Origin: Gymnopus androsaceus JB14
Lineage: Eukaryota > Basidiomycota > Agaricomycetes > Agaricales > Omphalotaceae
Assembly: GCA_009733575.1 (NCBI GenBank)
Contig: ML769445.1
Location: forward strand, 207,196 to 271,195
Direction: 5' to 3'
Length of the DNA stretch: 64,000 nt
The notes beneath the pieces are model-generated. The model ran no database searches, was not told the origin of the DNA, and was given only the letters and a program-made list of their open reading frames with translations. How positions within the stretch are numbered: position 1 is the first letter of the stretch; every line of letters starts with the position of its first letter. Both the position numbers and the translations under genes were made by a program. Below are positions 23,974 through 35,987 of this stretch, piece after piece.

Positions 23974-25054
23974 TGCGAAGGGGAGGCCAAGTCAAGAGAG
24001 CAAGATTCCGCGTTGGCAGGGTTGGCTTTTTATACGGTTGGGTCCTGGGGTTTGAAATAATCGCGTTGAATCGTGGGGTAAAACCGAATCTATCATGATG
24101 CGCCTGGAGAAATGACGCGCCTGGAGAAACGATGAACCTCGGTGCGAGATAGGTACCGTACAAGAAAAGATGAGAAGCTGAAACACAATCCCCATCGAAA
24201 GCAATCAACACCCCAAATCAGCCTCGCGAAAAGCTGCAGCTAGATACTAGCCTCGACCGAAACGTTAAAAAATTCTTTTGCACAAATAAGAAAATTGTGT
24301 AGTTCCACCAAGGTGTCCCCACTTGTTTTACTGTCCCAGAATCCCCCCGCCGGCATCGATCGTACCATTTGGTCATGGAATATAAATGAAGCGGAGGAAG
24401 GAACTGACGACGACCAGAATCCGCAAGGCCCCAGCCTTATACGATTTCAACAGCGATTTTCTACTACCGCCAGCTATTAAATCCTCAACGAGCTTGGTAG
24501 AGCGATGTTGAATCATGTATTTACGACTCCGAAGTGAGCTTCGAGGCGGTCGCTAGCAGTACCGAATATACGGAATGTCGGGTGTAAGTTCGGGGAGTGG
24601 AGGCCGTAGAATCCGACGCTGCGTCTTCGTCGCGCTCATGTCGCTTGGCAACTTCGATCTAGAAATCACGACCACTACGCAATGGGAGGAAGAAGATTCA
24701 AAGATACCAATTTTATCAAGTTTGGGGTGGTATTCACCTTTTGCTCGGATCGCACTTTGTCCGCTGTTCAGGAACGAATGTGGTTGTGTGGTCACCCGCT
24801 CCGGAACTTTCAAATATCGACCGAAACCTGGTAGTCTATACGTTGGCAATACCATGTATTTATTGCGCCTACATAGATTTGGGCACAGTATTTTGAAAAG
24901 CACCATTCGTTTTCCAATCTGTATCCCGCATCTAGCCAATCGAAGCTCTACGGAAACTCGAAAATTACTTCCTTCGATGGCTATCAAGAAAGAACAGTCC
25001 TATAGGTAAGAATTTTCTTTATCTTTTTTTCCTTCCTTCCTTCCTTCCCTCCCT
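23974..25054. other. Intergenic region upstream of GH3 gene
   Basis: About 1.1 kb between the GH3 promoter and the convergent end of the spartin-like gene. Overlapping 144-codon frames on both strands at 24553-25009 lack any recognisable domain. A tandem near-repeat (gcgcctggagaaa) occurs twice near 24100-24130. A CCTT microsatellite lies at its right end. Confidence 0.5.
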
Positions 25055-25056
25055 TC
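25031..25056. repeat. CCTT microsatellite
   Basis: Four to five CCTT units followed by ccctcccttc, at the 3' edge of the spartin-like gene. The same motif recurs near 2510-2540 and 2597-2625. Confidence 0.85.
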
Positions 25057-26607
25057 ATTTGGATAGTTTGCTTTTCACATATTGCTTTCCAACCCTCTTG
25101 ATGAGTGCCTTTCTACCTACCCCGTGCATATCGATATACACCAGTGCAACATTCCGCACGGCGCCAGCCATGAGAGCCGTATTCTGCGCCGCCTCAGGGC
25201 CGTAGCTAAGTGCAAATGAAGGTAGAAAATCAATATACATTAGGAGATGAATGAGTCGCAGAGATTACCTATGGCCAACCATTCGGGTTGCGCTCCGTCC
25301 TCCTACGTCAATCAGCTGTTTCGCAGATTGATCAAGCGTTGAAAGAATCAAATCTGCGGACAATATGAGCTTAGCCTTCTGAGAGAGCGCCCGGGGCGGG
25401 AGAGGAGGAGCTGGGAGTTTCTCGGAACGAGGAGGGGGTGGAGGCTTGTCCTGGACAGACTTGCTTGAACCAGAACGTGGCGGAAGCGGAGGCTTCGCGT
25501 CCGTTGAAGGATTCGGACTGCTGGAATATGGAGGCGGAGGAGGAAGGTTTGCGACGCTCGAGCTGGCAGCACTCGAAGACGCCACAGCTTTCTTGTTTGC
25601 ACTACCTCCGATTAAACTCAATATCATCCCGTCGATTACCTTCAACGTCTTCCCACTAACTTTAACAGCTTGCGCGGTCAGGGCATGCGCATGAGTAAGA
25701 CCTGTTTGAGTGCGGGAAGATGAAATAAAAGCCACAGCTTTGGATTGTGAGGGAGATTTGGCTGGGTCGCCAGATGAGGATGACGGAGGGCGTGAAGGAG
25801 AGGGAGAATAATGAGAAACATAGTATGTGGAAGCAGACGAAATGACGTTCACGAGGAGATTCGTTGTTTGAGAAATCCCTTGACTATATTTTTGTCAGAG
25901 AATGCTATGATTTCAGACGGTGTGCTTACCTAACGACTTTGGCAGACGAGGTTATCCAGTCCTGCTCATTGGGAGGGATCGTCCTTGCAAACACCTCTAT
26001 TGCTTTCCCTTCCTCCTCATCCTCGGGAATCTCAATGACAACAGGATCATGCTCATGTCCTTTCTCCGGATGGGAAAGAGCGGCATCTTCATGGACAGAA
26101 ATTTTTTGATCTACTTCGCCAATTATGTCGCCAGAATCTTGGTTTATGAGGACGAGATGACCACGATAATCCTGAGGTGTATCCTTCAAAGACGGAGTCT
26201 GAGAAGAGAGATCCTGGTAATTGAGCGTATTCCGAAAAAATGCCTTCAAGGGCATCTATGTCTTCTCTTCTCTGCAATTCCTGAGAGTTCTCCGTCCAAG
26301 ATTCTATATCCACATCCGGAATGCGTAACTCGAGCTCCTCAGGATCCGACTCCGTTCCGCTGAAGACATATGTCCTTCCTCCAGCTTGTGCAGTCAACGT
26401 AATGACGCGCCGAGGATCGAGTGGAAACTCGTTAGAATTAATGCGCAATACGAGAAACATGCTCCGATCAAGAGCAGCTTGCACTTGGGGCGAGATTGAG
26501 ATGCATTCTACTGCTAGTGTGCCGCTCTGCGAGAATGATGAATGTCGAGAGCGTATCGTTACACCGTCAATTGAGAGGAGAACGAAAGCTTCGCTATTAG
26601 AGGTCAT
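25055..26607 (-). CDS. Spartin-like / senescence-domain protein
   Basis: Senescence-domain proteins of the spartin type associate with lipid droplets and membranes. Start at ATG 26607 (MTSNSEAFVLLSIDGVTIRS). The conserved middle reads DYRGHLVLINQDSGDIIGEV, DPVVIEIPEDEEEGKAIEVF and DWITSSAKVVSQGISQTTNL (one intron near 25862-25926). A Pro-rich spacer (LPPPPPYSSS, KPPPPPRSEK) interrupts the domain, which resumes at AKLILSADLILSTLDQSAKQ and ends AALMAGAVRNVALVYID-like, then KQYVKSKLSK. One join is uncertain: between residues ~125 and ~135 (26190-26310) the N-terminal frame (DIDALEGIFSEYAQLPG) must shift into the frame of TPSLKDTPQDYRGHL. A 115-nt intron (donor gtggat, acceptor ctcag) restores frame but deletes a plausible helix; a one-base indel is the other explanation. 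Confidence 0.82.
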
Positions 26608-26941
26608 GGTTGTTCGTTGCTAGCTACAGAATCCGCGAAAGAGTATTAAAAACCATCGTCATGATGACTGAATTTGGACAGGAGGCGTTAAATGGGCGCT
26701 TGTTGCAGATCGTCTTAACTCTTGTGTACTACTACTTGGTAATTTTTGAGTTTTTCGCTCGATGCAGGAGAGGCCTCATTCTGCGAAAAAGCGACTTGGA
26801 GTGAGCTCGCTCCATGGTCTTTCTCGGGCATTGACATTCACGGATAATCGATAAAGCACTCCGAGCCAAAGCACTAAAGCACTCTAAAGCCTCAATGTGG
26901 AAGGGTTATTATCATAACTGGCCGTTAAACTACAGACAGTC
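26608..26941. other. Intergenic region, spartin-like gene promoter
   Basis: About 330 bp between the spartin-like start and the 3' end of the carboxypeptidase gene. It contains a short direct repeat of agcac-taaagcact units near 26850-26890 (cactccgagccaaagcactaaagcactctaaag) seen only as short words. No gene. Confidence 0.4.
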
Positions 26942-29237
26942 CTAGAAGAACGGCTGGTTTGTTATCCATTGAACCATTAGATGGCGCAAGAGCTCTGGCT
27001 GCGATCGAATCACCACTGTTAACCTGAGTAAGTAAAATATCCAAGCAAAGAGACTACATGACGCACTATGACCAGCTTCCTTGATTTTAATGAAGGTGTA
27101 GTTTCCAGCACCAGGCCCAACTTGACGAATTGAGCCAACGCCAGGATATTCGAACTCACGAGCATCCCGGAATCCACTCTGATATTTTGTTTCGAGGAGA
27201 CGCATCTTCGTATAAGTAAATCCATGTCAGAACAGGCAACTCGGAAGTAACGTGGAAAACTCACCCAGGCAAAGCTGCTCCTCCAAGGACAGGCTCCGTC
27301 TTGCATGCCGTTGTAGACTGTATTGTATGAGCAAGGGAAATGGGATGGTTTCCTGATAAATAAATGCTCACCGAATAAACGCATACCATCTTCAATGACA
27401 GGAGCTAAGAAGATGGGCAGGCTGTATCCTGTAAAGGCGCATTTAGTGATAGACCTGGTTGAATGTTCACCACGTAGTCCTACATATCACCGTTGTCCAG
27501 AAACGGCATACCGATGTCTTCAAGAGCCAGGACCTTGAATTCCCTTTCACGGGAGACCCCAACCTAGTAGAGGTATCAGTAAAGAACCTTGTCTGTGAGT
27601 GACTGAGTGAACTAACAGTATCCTTGAAATCAGTGGAGCTCAGGACATCATTGACTGGGGAAACGCCTAGGAAATCACATCCTTCAGGAGGGCACTAACG
27701 CAACGACTACATTAACACCAATAGAAGCAGGAATGTGCTGGGTACCTCACCTTGGTTCTGTAATCGTACGGATCATGCTCGGGAAACTGATCCCAAAAGT
27801 CACCAACCATGTATGCACACTTGAGCATGGCGTCGGTTTTACTGGCCAAGGTCTGCTGCTGATACGAATATTGAATGCTGTCGAGGCATTCAGGGAGTCG
27901 ATCAGCCAGGTCCATCACAAGCAGTGTCATTGAAAAACATAGTCCCTTCAGGCTCACAATTGCAAAGTGAGTGATGTATCCATCTATGAGCAAGTATTGG
28001 CCTTTGAAAAGTTACGGAAGAACACCGTGTCGGAAGACTGGCCTATGATGAGTTAACGTATCGCTACAGATGTTCACCAGCATAATCTGCCTTTTGTGAG
28101 TATTTTCGGCAGGATAGGTACTTAAGACTTACCGACTCGGCATCTTCAGAATTCTCGCTGTCGATAAGTCAGATTTTGCTTCAGCATTTCGTTTCTGAAT
28201 AACGCTGATGATATTCGGAACACTATAAGCATCAGGGTTAGGACATGCTTTCCAGATTGAAAACTGGAAATGCTACACACAAATGACCTCCGTACGATCC
28301 TGAACTAATCATGAATTTATTACTTCAGACAAAATCAACCAGGATCTATTTGCTCGAAAGAATGCGAAAGACGAACTTGGCAAGATGAGGATATTGTCTG
28401 GAATTCAATCAGAGATCAGTGCGCGAGTATTGCGCCGACACACACACCTCCAAAACGCTTGTAAAAAATCATCCGTGTCCCAAGCAGCAGTGAAACTCGT
28501 ATTCCGTAACGAAGCGTGTTGACCGTAAGAGAAGCCAACACCAACGGGCTTGTAGAAGACTTATAAGTGAGTGAGAATATTCACATTTAATCACTGCACG
28601 AACATGATCAATGGCAAGGACGTTCACATGCTCGGTCCATGAATATGGAGACGCTATAGGCTTTCCTTGTCCATTCTCATTGACGAAAATTGAGCACGGT
28701 CTGAGAGTGCACTGTGTGAGTACACCGAGGACTCGGAAAAATGTGTCGAACTAACCCAGCTCCGCTGAAAGGGAACAGCATACCTGATGCTCCAGGGCCT
28801 CCGCCAAGTGTCATTACGATAGGCGCATTATTAGGATCATATCTCGCTTTGAAGAACCTACATGTAGATGTTCAATGCATTGGCTGACGTGCAGCCTGGA
28901 AGTGGCTTACCACCAAAAGAGATGTTTATCTTCTTCTCCCGCAGCGTTGGTTAGATGAGCGTATCCTGACTCGAATTTATCCTCCGGAAGACCACAAGGT
29001 AGACTCTTCCTTAGTGCTGTTCGATGTAACCTCAATCCGTGTTGCAGTGTTTGGACTCGCTCGGACATCGGGTTTGCTAGACGGCAGAGCTTGCGGTGGG
29101 GGCAGATTGAAGGTGGTTTGTGGTTGAAGTGAATCTTCAAGTCCTCGAGCTTTTAGTAGATTCGGTGACAGTATGATATCGGCTCGAACAGGGCTGGCGC
29201 TGAAGAGAAACAGGATTGCTAAAGTCGATATCATCAA
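26942..29237 (-). CDS. Serine carboxypeptidase, family S10 (secreted/vacuolar)
   Basis: Releases C-terminal residues at acid pH in the vacuole or outside the cell. The ATG at 29237 opens a signal peptide (MMISTLAILFLFSASPVRAD). Landmarks: GLPEDKFESGYAHL, HLFWWFFKARYDPNNAPIVM, the oxyanion loop GGGPGASG (usually GGPGCSS), DHPVGVGFSYGQHASLRNTS, then the nucleophile motif SYGGHFVPNIISVIQKRN, and at the end the catalytic histidine AGHMVIRSQPELL, stop 26942-26944. Two oddities: SYGG is preceded by Arg rather than Glu in the best splice model, which uses a 54-nt GC-AG intron, and the frame between DVRASPNTA and SLPCGLPED needs a weak-looking intron (61 nt, ending aaggaag) or a one-base shift. More than ten exons. 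Family assignment is firm, activity less so. Confidence 0.85.
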
Positions 29238-29482
29238 GGTGAATGCTTCGACAACAACAATGAGTGCTCGATGTACACGTCAGATTTCCCTTGCCGCACG
29301 ATGATACGGTAGAGATTGAGCGCCCGGCTCTTCAATTAGCGCCTCGATCTTATAGTCACTGTGCTTCGGTGCTCTCGGTTTACGTGAAATTTCGAGCTCG
29401 AAGTATGATATCCATTGAATTTTCATTCCCGCCGTAGCGCCGAGTATACAGATACAATTGAGGTGTGTATGATAATTCCCTT

Positions 29483-30675
29483 TCACTCACGAGCAGAAGA
29501 CCAAGGCCAAAAAATTGGTACGTTCCTACGTAAGTTAATAAAAACACCGAATGGAATTCCAGAGAGTACAGACCTTTTGTATTCATGCCATTTAGGGTCG
29601 TTTGCAAATTTTCTGTCACCGGCTTTCTCGAGTGGAGGAACCCCAGAAAGCTAAATGTAGGTTTATTAAGGACGAAACAAGAAGGCTGATTTCCGGCTCC
29701 GCACTCACCTTCCTTACCAAGAAGTAAGTGAATAATGGACTGATAGCAGCGATAGCTACAGTCCCTCTAGGGAAATAAGGTGTCTGAAGGGCCGAGGTCG
29801 ATAGCCCCCATATGCCAGCCCATATGCCTATTTCTCCGACGTAGCTGGCGTTCAGGGGATTAGATGACAGGGCGAAGAAAAATGTCTACATAGGAACTCA
29901 CTTGGGATGTCGACTGAGACTCCACAAACCAGAACTAATGAACTGTTCATCATGCTCTTTTGCATCTTTCCTACGCCTCCAAGCTGTCTTTTGACGATCT
30001 GCAAGAGCTTCGAAAAGGAATGATCCGGCAAACAAACTGAATGATACATAGTCTCGCATGCCCAGCCGCGGATGCGCATTTGCAGGGATTGCATTGGCCA
30101 GATAGACTGGCAGGCCTACCACGCAGACCCATGTTGCTTCAGGACCAGTATCAGTGATATTCCAGGAAATGGGACTAGTATGGAGAACCTTGCATGAACC
30201 AATAGAAGGTAAAATTGGCCGGCTGGTGCTTGATCTCATCGAATCTGGAATCTCCGCCAGCTTTAAGAGCTCTCTGGACGGTTCTTGGTCATATGTAGTA
30301 TCAGAAAAGCACGTATACACACAACTTACCTGCACCAGAAATGATCCCAGCCTTGTAGCCCAAACACCAAGCGCGGCGGAGAGCAAGAGCTGTCGAGGAG
30401 CAAAGGACGATAGTGGTGCAAGGCCGTGAAACTTTCCGCTTGCTAAGCTTTCCTTAAGCGAGGGGTAATAGAGAGAAACAAATGTTGTGGAGATGAATCC
30501 AACAGCGCCTCCGAGGTCATAGTACTTTTCGTTGTGTTGCGGTACGAAAACCAGGGCAAAGACTGATGAAAAGTTAGCCAGAGGGACCATAATACTAGAA
30601 ATGTCAATATCATTTACGGGCTTGTACAGCGTATGAGGTCGCAAGGGCAGGAAAAATCCTGGAAAATACGACCAT
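29483..30675 (-). CDS. DUF1295 / steroid 5-alpha-reductase-like membrane protein
   Basis: Polytopic membrane protein of the DUF1295 family, related to the C-terminal domain of steroid 5-alpha reductases and isoprenylcysteine methyltransferases; its fungal substrate is unknown. The start is taken at ATG 30675 (MVVFSRIFPALATSYAVQA). A 55-nt intron (30563-30617) joins it to LFALVFVPQHNEKYYDLGGA, VGFISTTFVSLYYPSLKESL and GVWATRLGSFLVQRAFKAGG. Then come DEIKHQPANFTFYWFMQALW, the loop SSGLWSLSRHPKYVGEIGIW (the RHPKYxGE signature), and the conserved end DRKFANDPKWHEYKRSVPIF followed by WPW. Stop 29483-29485. The family signature and both ends are intact. Confidence 0.88.
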
Positions 30676-31202
30676 GATGGTTGTGTAAGATAGACTAAGC
30701 TTGAGGAGTAAGGTTGAGACTCAGAAATAATCAGAGTCTATGTATCTGTAAGTGAACCTTTAGACAATTTGGGGCTGGGCTATACGTGTAAGTTGTATCA
30801 GTGCGTTGGCAATGGGAGTTCGAGAATAAGTGATGAGCGTTTCAAAAACGCAACGGGGCGCCTATCTTATCCTCCGATAATATCCTGCGGATGACGAGCA
30901 GCGTGACGCCGTAGTCTACAGATCGTGATCGATTCCAGCCAGAAGCGTTTACGTCGATAAACGAGGAGGGGCTTAAATTGGAACTAGCGTTAGATGTGTT
31001 CTGAATGGACCAAGCCCCAGCCAAACACGAGAGACATCCACCATTACATGCATTACATTTGGTCCTTATTACATTTGGAGAGAAGTCATCATTAATAGCA
31101 CTACATGAACAAAGCGTAAACAGACGTTAAGATAAGGACAACCAAAGAAATCCATGATGCAGCCCACCACTATAAAAAGATTACAACATTCTAGGGTGCT
31201 AC
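30676..31202. other. Intergenic region between DUF1295 gene and transporter
   Basis: About 530 bp. A small minus-strand frame (30842-31024) has no recognisable domain. A short tandem word (cattacatttgg, twice near 31050-31075) is present. No gene supported. Confidence 0.5.
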
Positions 31203-33897
31203 TTAAACAGAATCTTTTTCTGCCTTTTCTTCTTCTATTTCAACGTCAGAGACAACGGTCGTAGAGCTAGTTTCTCTGAGTCCCATTCCAGAAGTGTCGA
31301 ATCCATTGGCCTCGAGGTATTCTCGGAACTATGGACATTAATGATTAGTTAGCTTCACCCCATTAGAAAGCTGTTCATTTACTTTTTCATCCTCATCTGC
31401 CATTCCGTCGTGACTCAATGGTCTAATGAAGAAGAAAGTGATTAAAGCGCTCAATATGGCCAAGCCACTGCCAACCCAGAAGGGACCAGTATTTCCCCGC
31501 GCGGTACTGGCTCCCCCGAATGCTAAGGATAACAATATTAGGACAGGACTTGGACATTGATGGCCCGAATGACACTATGCATGAACTGCCTACCTTTAAT
31601 CATGGGAGGGAACGCCCATGTGCCAACAAATGCTCCAATCTTGCCGATAGCAGCAGCGACCCCGTAAAACTGGCCGCGAACAGCGGTAGGACTAGTTTTG
31701 CTTGCAAGAAGACCGAGGCAGTTTCCAGGCCCTGCTCGCAATCGCATTAGTCGGATTCCAAACAAATAGCTTGCTTGTGACGTACCGAGTTCACCGAAAC
31801 TCAAAAAGATACCATATACGACCTATTTAAATGTCAGTCTATAGTGAATTAGCCTAATTAAGTTTGGGGACTTGCAGCAAAAGCAGCGACGTGCGATGTG
31901 AGCCTTTGGAGAGAAAAAGAGAATCAGCGTGGCCTTTCTTTCTAGAGGAAGGCGACTTACTGTTGGTACAATCCGCTCATGATGAAGCCTATAACTGCTT
32001 GGCACAAGAGGCCAGTGATCTACATGTAGGAGGGAGAAATGAGTGAAGTGGCGAGTATATTCGGAGGAACTCACCATGGTGTACTTAGGGCCAAGGTAAT
32101 CGACGATGAACGCTCCACCAAAGGCACCAGGTATGTAGAACAAGCTAGTGAAGAAGATATTAGTATCTAATATAAGCGGAGATTCTGCGAGTGAGGGCGA
32201 GCGCCAATGTCAGTGGCGCAGGGATTGGGTTCCCTTCCTCCGCTCGCCCTCCAGCTGGACGTACTTTATTACGGTATTGAAGCCGAAGATAACAGGAATC
32301 GAGGAGCTGCCGCCTCTGTAAGGAGCGGGAGATTGAGGGAGTCCGTTATAAGTCGGGGAGAGTGAAAGAGGAACAACGGAGTCGGAGCAAGAAAGGAAGA
32401 GCAGCCGTAAAGGAAGGAGAGAGATGGTTAGCACCATTGTAAGGTAAACCCGGCATGGTCACCGTAGAAGGAAAAATAACGAACGTGATACTAAAGGAAG
32501 AATGAGAACAGAAGTCTTTATGAGGACAAAAACCAATCTTACTTGTTAATTACTGTAGACGAGTAAATGCCAAACTAGGAAAATCTGGCTTAGAATAATC
32601 CAGATTTAGGGAATGCTCAACGTACTGGATAACTGTAAAGCCGAAATTTGCCTTAGCACCGTCGAAATAAGGAGAGAGGAAGTTTACAAACGTGATAAAG
32701 TCATAGATGAACCATGTTAGCGAGATGGCGACAAGAGATGGCCAATAACGACGAAGGACCAGGCCGTAAGGTATCTTGATGTTCCTCATGGACGACTTTC
32801 TGTAGGAATCAGGCTCCAACATATTCAGTCGCCAGATAAAGACGAGCATAGCCGGGACGAATCCGAGACCAAGGGAGATACGCCAGACAGCGTGCAGATG
32901 GTTGGGACCGAAAATCCAATAGACGACAACGAGAGGCACGAACGAGAAAAGACAAAGCCAGTATCGATCATAGCGTCTGAGGAAAGAGCTTGTCAATAGG
33001 AATCCTATCTCCAGAGGATGAAACGTACTGGTTGCAAGAGCAAACCATCTGTGCTGAGCGTTCTTGCTGATCGATTTCTGTTCAGTCTGCTCTGAAGCAG
33101 AGACAGATCCACAAGGATACTCCGCACCGACACCAATACCGAGCAAGAACCTAGTATACAAGTAAGACAACGAAGGTGTGGTATGTTGAGAATCAGCCCA
33201 CCTGCAAGCACTCAACATCGCCAGTGTTCCACTAGCACTGTGATGGGCTCCTTCCGAAGCAGCAGACAACAGAGAGAAGAACGCCACGATAGCCGTAGCA
33301 CTCATCATGCCAAATTTCCGTCCTACTTTATCACTTAGAACTCCTGTACTGTATGTTTAGTAGTCTGATCAAGTGCATTACAATGCAATACACACCGAAA
33401 GATAAGCATTCCTATATTGTACGTTTAGCAGTCTGATCAAAGGGCATTACAATGAAAAACAGACTTGACCGACAACCGTTCCAGCAAACGCTAAGCTGGA
33501 GACTACCGTTGCGTAGTTGGTAGAAGCAATTTCGTTTGGATAGACGCGACTCAACACTAGGAGAATGATTGAGTTGAATCGCTAATGAATACAGAAGACT
33601 AACTAACAAACGTTCACTATAAAGAACGATGCGTCAGATTACACGATGGAATGACAAGGAATCCAAGACGCACCATCACTGAGCACACCATTTGCATACC
33701 CTACAAAAACCAGAAAATTAGCACTACTTCCGGCATAAATTATTTATCTATCAAGTACCATCGGAGAACAGGGCAGTTCCACATCTGTAAGAGCAATTAG
33801 CTTGTAATCTTTGGTTCTTAATCCAATGACCTACGCGAAGATTAGCGAAACGCCAGAAAGTCGGCTGCTCAACTTAGCGTCAGTCATTCTGCAAATG
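31203..33897 (-). CDS. MFS transporter, GIT1-like (phosphate/glycerophosphodiester type), copy A
   Basis: Major facilitator of the phosphate:H+ symporter group, closest in motif to yeast Git1 (glycerophosphoinositol uptake). Start ATG 33897 (MTDAKLSSRLSGVSLIFA), then [58 protein letters not shown] (MFS motif A), the signature [101 protein letters not shown], and a cytosolic end FREYLEANGFDTSGMGLRET, stop 31203-31205. Two features mark it as possibly impaired: a tandemly duplicated intron around a 16-nt exon (33344-33469), and a reading-frame conflict at 32940-33050, where the canonical NAMIDTGFVFS frame does not continue into FVPLVVV. An alternative donor 48 nt upstream of the acceptor keeps the frame open at the cost of that helix start. 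Confidence 0.85.
32193..32251. repeat. 11-bp inverted repeat inside a transporter intron
   Basis: gagggcgagcg at 32193-32203 and cgctcgccctc at 32241-32251 are perfect inverted arms with a 37-nt loop, within the ~125-nt intron between GFNTVIK and LFYIPG. This intron and the preceding one (~240 nt) are long for this locus. Confidence 0.75.
33344..33469. repeat. Tandemly duplicated intron with 16-nt intervening exon
   Basis: Two introns of transporter A are near copies. gtctgatc occurs at 33363 and 33431, period 68, and similarity covers donor (gtctgt/gtgtgt), cattgtaatg, ttgatcagact, ctaaac and the acceptor region. They flank the 16-nt exon 33396-33411. The second GIT1-like gene has only the inner intron at this place. 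Confidence 0.8.
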
Positions 33898-35987
33898 GGC
33901 GAATGTGAGGAGTGGCTCCTTCATCATGACGTTCGGCGGCTTTTTTAAACGTACGTCCCCGCCTGGTTTTTGGGGTCCTACCATCAATTACATGCTATAA
34001 AAAGACAGCTAGAGATATGCGCTACGCACGTTCGTCCCGACGTTTTTAGCCGGCATTCAACGAGCCAAAATGCTGTTGCAAAACTTTCAAATAAATAAAT
34101 TTCTTTATATTTTGAGTAGCTCAGAGGAAGGAGGTTTTATCCTTTGCTACACTTAGGGGACTAACGAAACATGGGTAATTTGAATAACGATACGACTGTG
34201 AGATAAGGTACTGAACGTATGTGCCAGCAAAAACTCAGGAGCAAATTGAGTACGGAGGCGAACAGACTAAAGCAGGTACCTGAGTCGGTGAGGGTGAATG
34301 CAGTGAAGCTAGCGAAGAGCATGTGGTGAACGGGAGGATCATTAATCAATATCAATGTACTGTAGGACCCCGGGAAATTAAATCTACGCTGCAGATGGAA
34401 CGAGATGGAATACCGCTGTTCCGACACTATGGCCACAAGCTTGTGTGACGCCGGACGGAACGGATATTATTGGCGCTGTTCATCGCTAATGCCAGTTGTA
34501 TTTAACTCGACCTTCGCCGGCAACCTATTGCAACCTGCCAGCAAAAACTATGTAGATCATCGTTGATGAGCATGTATTGGATGGTCATCAATGGCAAGTG
34601 CAGAGAAGTGCAGTAAGTTGTGTAGACCCTGGTTACCTGGTATGGTCTTGCGAGCTTGATAATTGAACTGCAAGGTTGCACAGAACAGAGAAAAGATCAT
34701 GTCAATTACTTATAAAATGATTGAAAGGAGGCCTCGTAATTGAAAAAAAAAAGACAGGTTAGTTGGAATGATGTTGCGTCAGCATCGTGTGATTCATCTC
34801 ACAGCGCTTATATCTGTACAACCATATTCTTTCTGCATACTGCCACTCGCCAACTTGGATCCCAGGGTTCATTTGACGAGACTGTTGGTTCAGGCTGGCT
34901 CCCCGTCAAGTCTGGGAATTCCTACGGCTCTCCTCGCGTTCCGTAAACACTCGTCATGAAGCGACAGTGACTGGAGAACTCCTTTTTGACTTCTTCTCTG
35001 TCTTTGCTCATTATCATTCTTCACGACAAACTCAAATTCACTCCGGATGAGGGTTTGCATCTTCTTTCTTCACATCTTATTCTGACATCTCGTATCATCC
35101 TGTCATACGAGAACACCACATCTTGGCTCTATCCATTGAATTATACTTGCTCATCCTCTCCGGGGTTTGTGTTGCCTCCAGCGCCTCGTGTACCTGATGT
35201 CGCTGTCAGCCTTCACCCTGACTCGTCGGTCTACGAGTCTCTACCTTTCAGAGTAACCATAGAGGCTGGTTCAGGTTGTTCACTCTCTCGCTCTCGAGCA
35301 TCCGCGGATCTGGCTCTAACAGTTCATCACTCCCCCGACAATTCGCAACAATCCGCTCATCAGGGATCCTCTACCGTTTCCGCCCATGGTCGAATCTAGT
35401 AACATTACAGAACGGAAAAACGGACCTCTGTCCTCATTCCTTCTTTCCCTCGAGTCTCTTATCGCCTTTCAATGTCAGAAAATGAGCTCTATGTCAAGCA
35501 GTGTCAAAACTTGCTCGATGCCATCTGCGTAAGTAGGTTTGGGAGCTGGTTGTGCAGTAGTATTCCGGATCAGATCAGATAATTAATGACAATGTCAATC
35601 ATTTGGGTGACATTTCTAGGAATATCGCTGAGCTACACCAGTTTGATTCACCTGTTCCCGCGTCATGAGGCCTTGGAGATAGAGGGTACATTAATGGGAT
35701 CTCTGCGCCGCCGTAGGATATTCCCCAGGCCCCCGACCCTACACGCTGCGTCTGAGCTTCAAACGTTATTGCTTTTGGTCTAATGAAAGAAGCCGCAAGT
35801 GCTGTCTTGGATCTTGGGTTAGATTGCCGCACATACATAAATGGGATGAGGACATGTATCTATTCCGCTTTCTTGTCGGTCCAGTTCGATAACCCCCCAG
35901 TCGGAGGTTTATTTCCGTCCTGATTTTGAGTTTGCTCTCAAAGTCTACCAGCCTTTCCTCTTGTCTTCATCTCATCATCGATCATCG
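33898..35987. other. Gene-poor region upstream of DUF6593 gene
   Basis: About 2.1 kb. It holds the transporter A promoter at the left. Open frames at 34161-34436 (-) and 34986-35399 (+) lack an ATG start or any recognisable domain. Pyrimidine-rich stretches (35420-35470) look like untranslated leader. I see no supportable gene. Confidence 0.45.

Noticed and set aside
24553..25009. 144-codon frames on both strands
   Set aside because: Fully overlapping on opposite strands, no domain, no splice-consistent neighbours; treated as non-coding.
28950..29060. Frameshift near the N-terminus of the carboxypeptidase
   Set aside because: Not certain. A 61-nt intron (gtccga to aaggaag) or a 40-nt one restores frame, so I did not call the gene a pseudogene.
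34986..35399. 137-codon plus-strand frame
   Set aside because: Begins with TTG rather than ATG, low-complexity Ser/Pro composition, no homology I can recognise.
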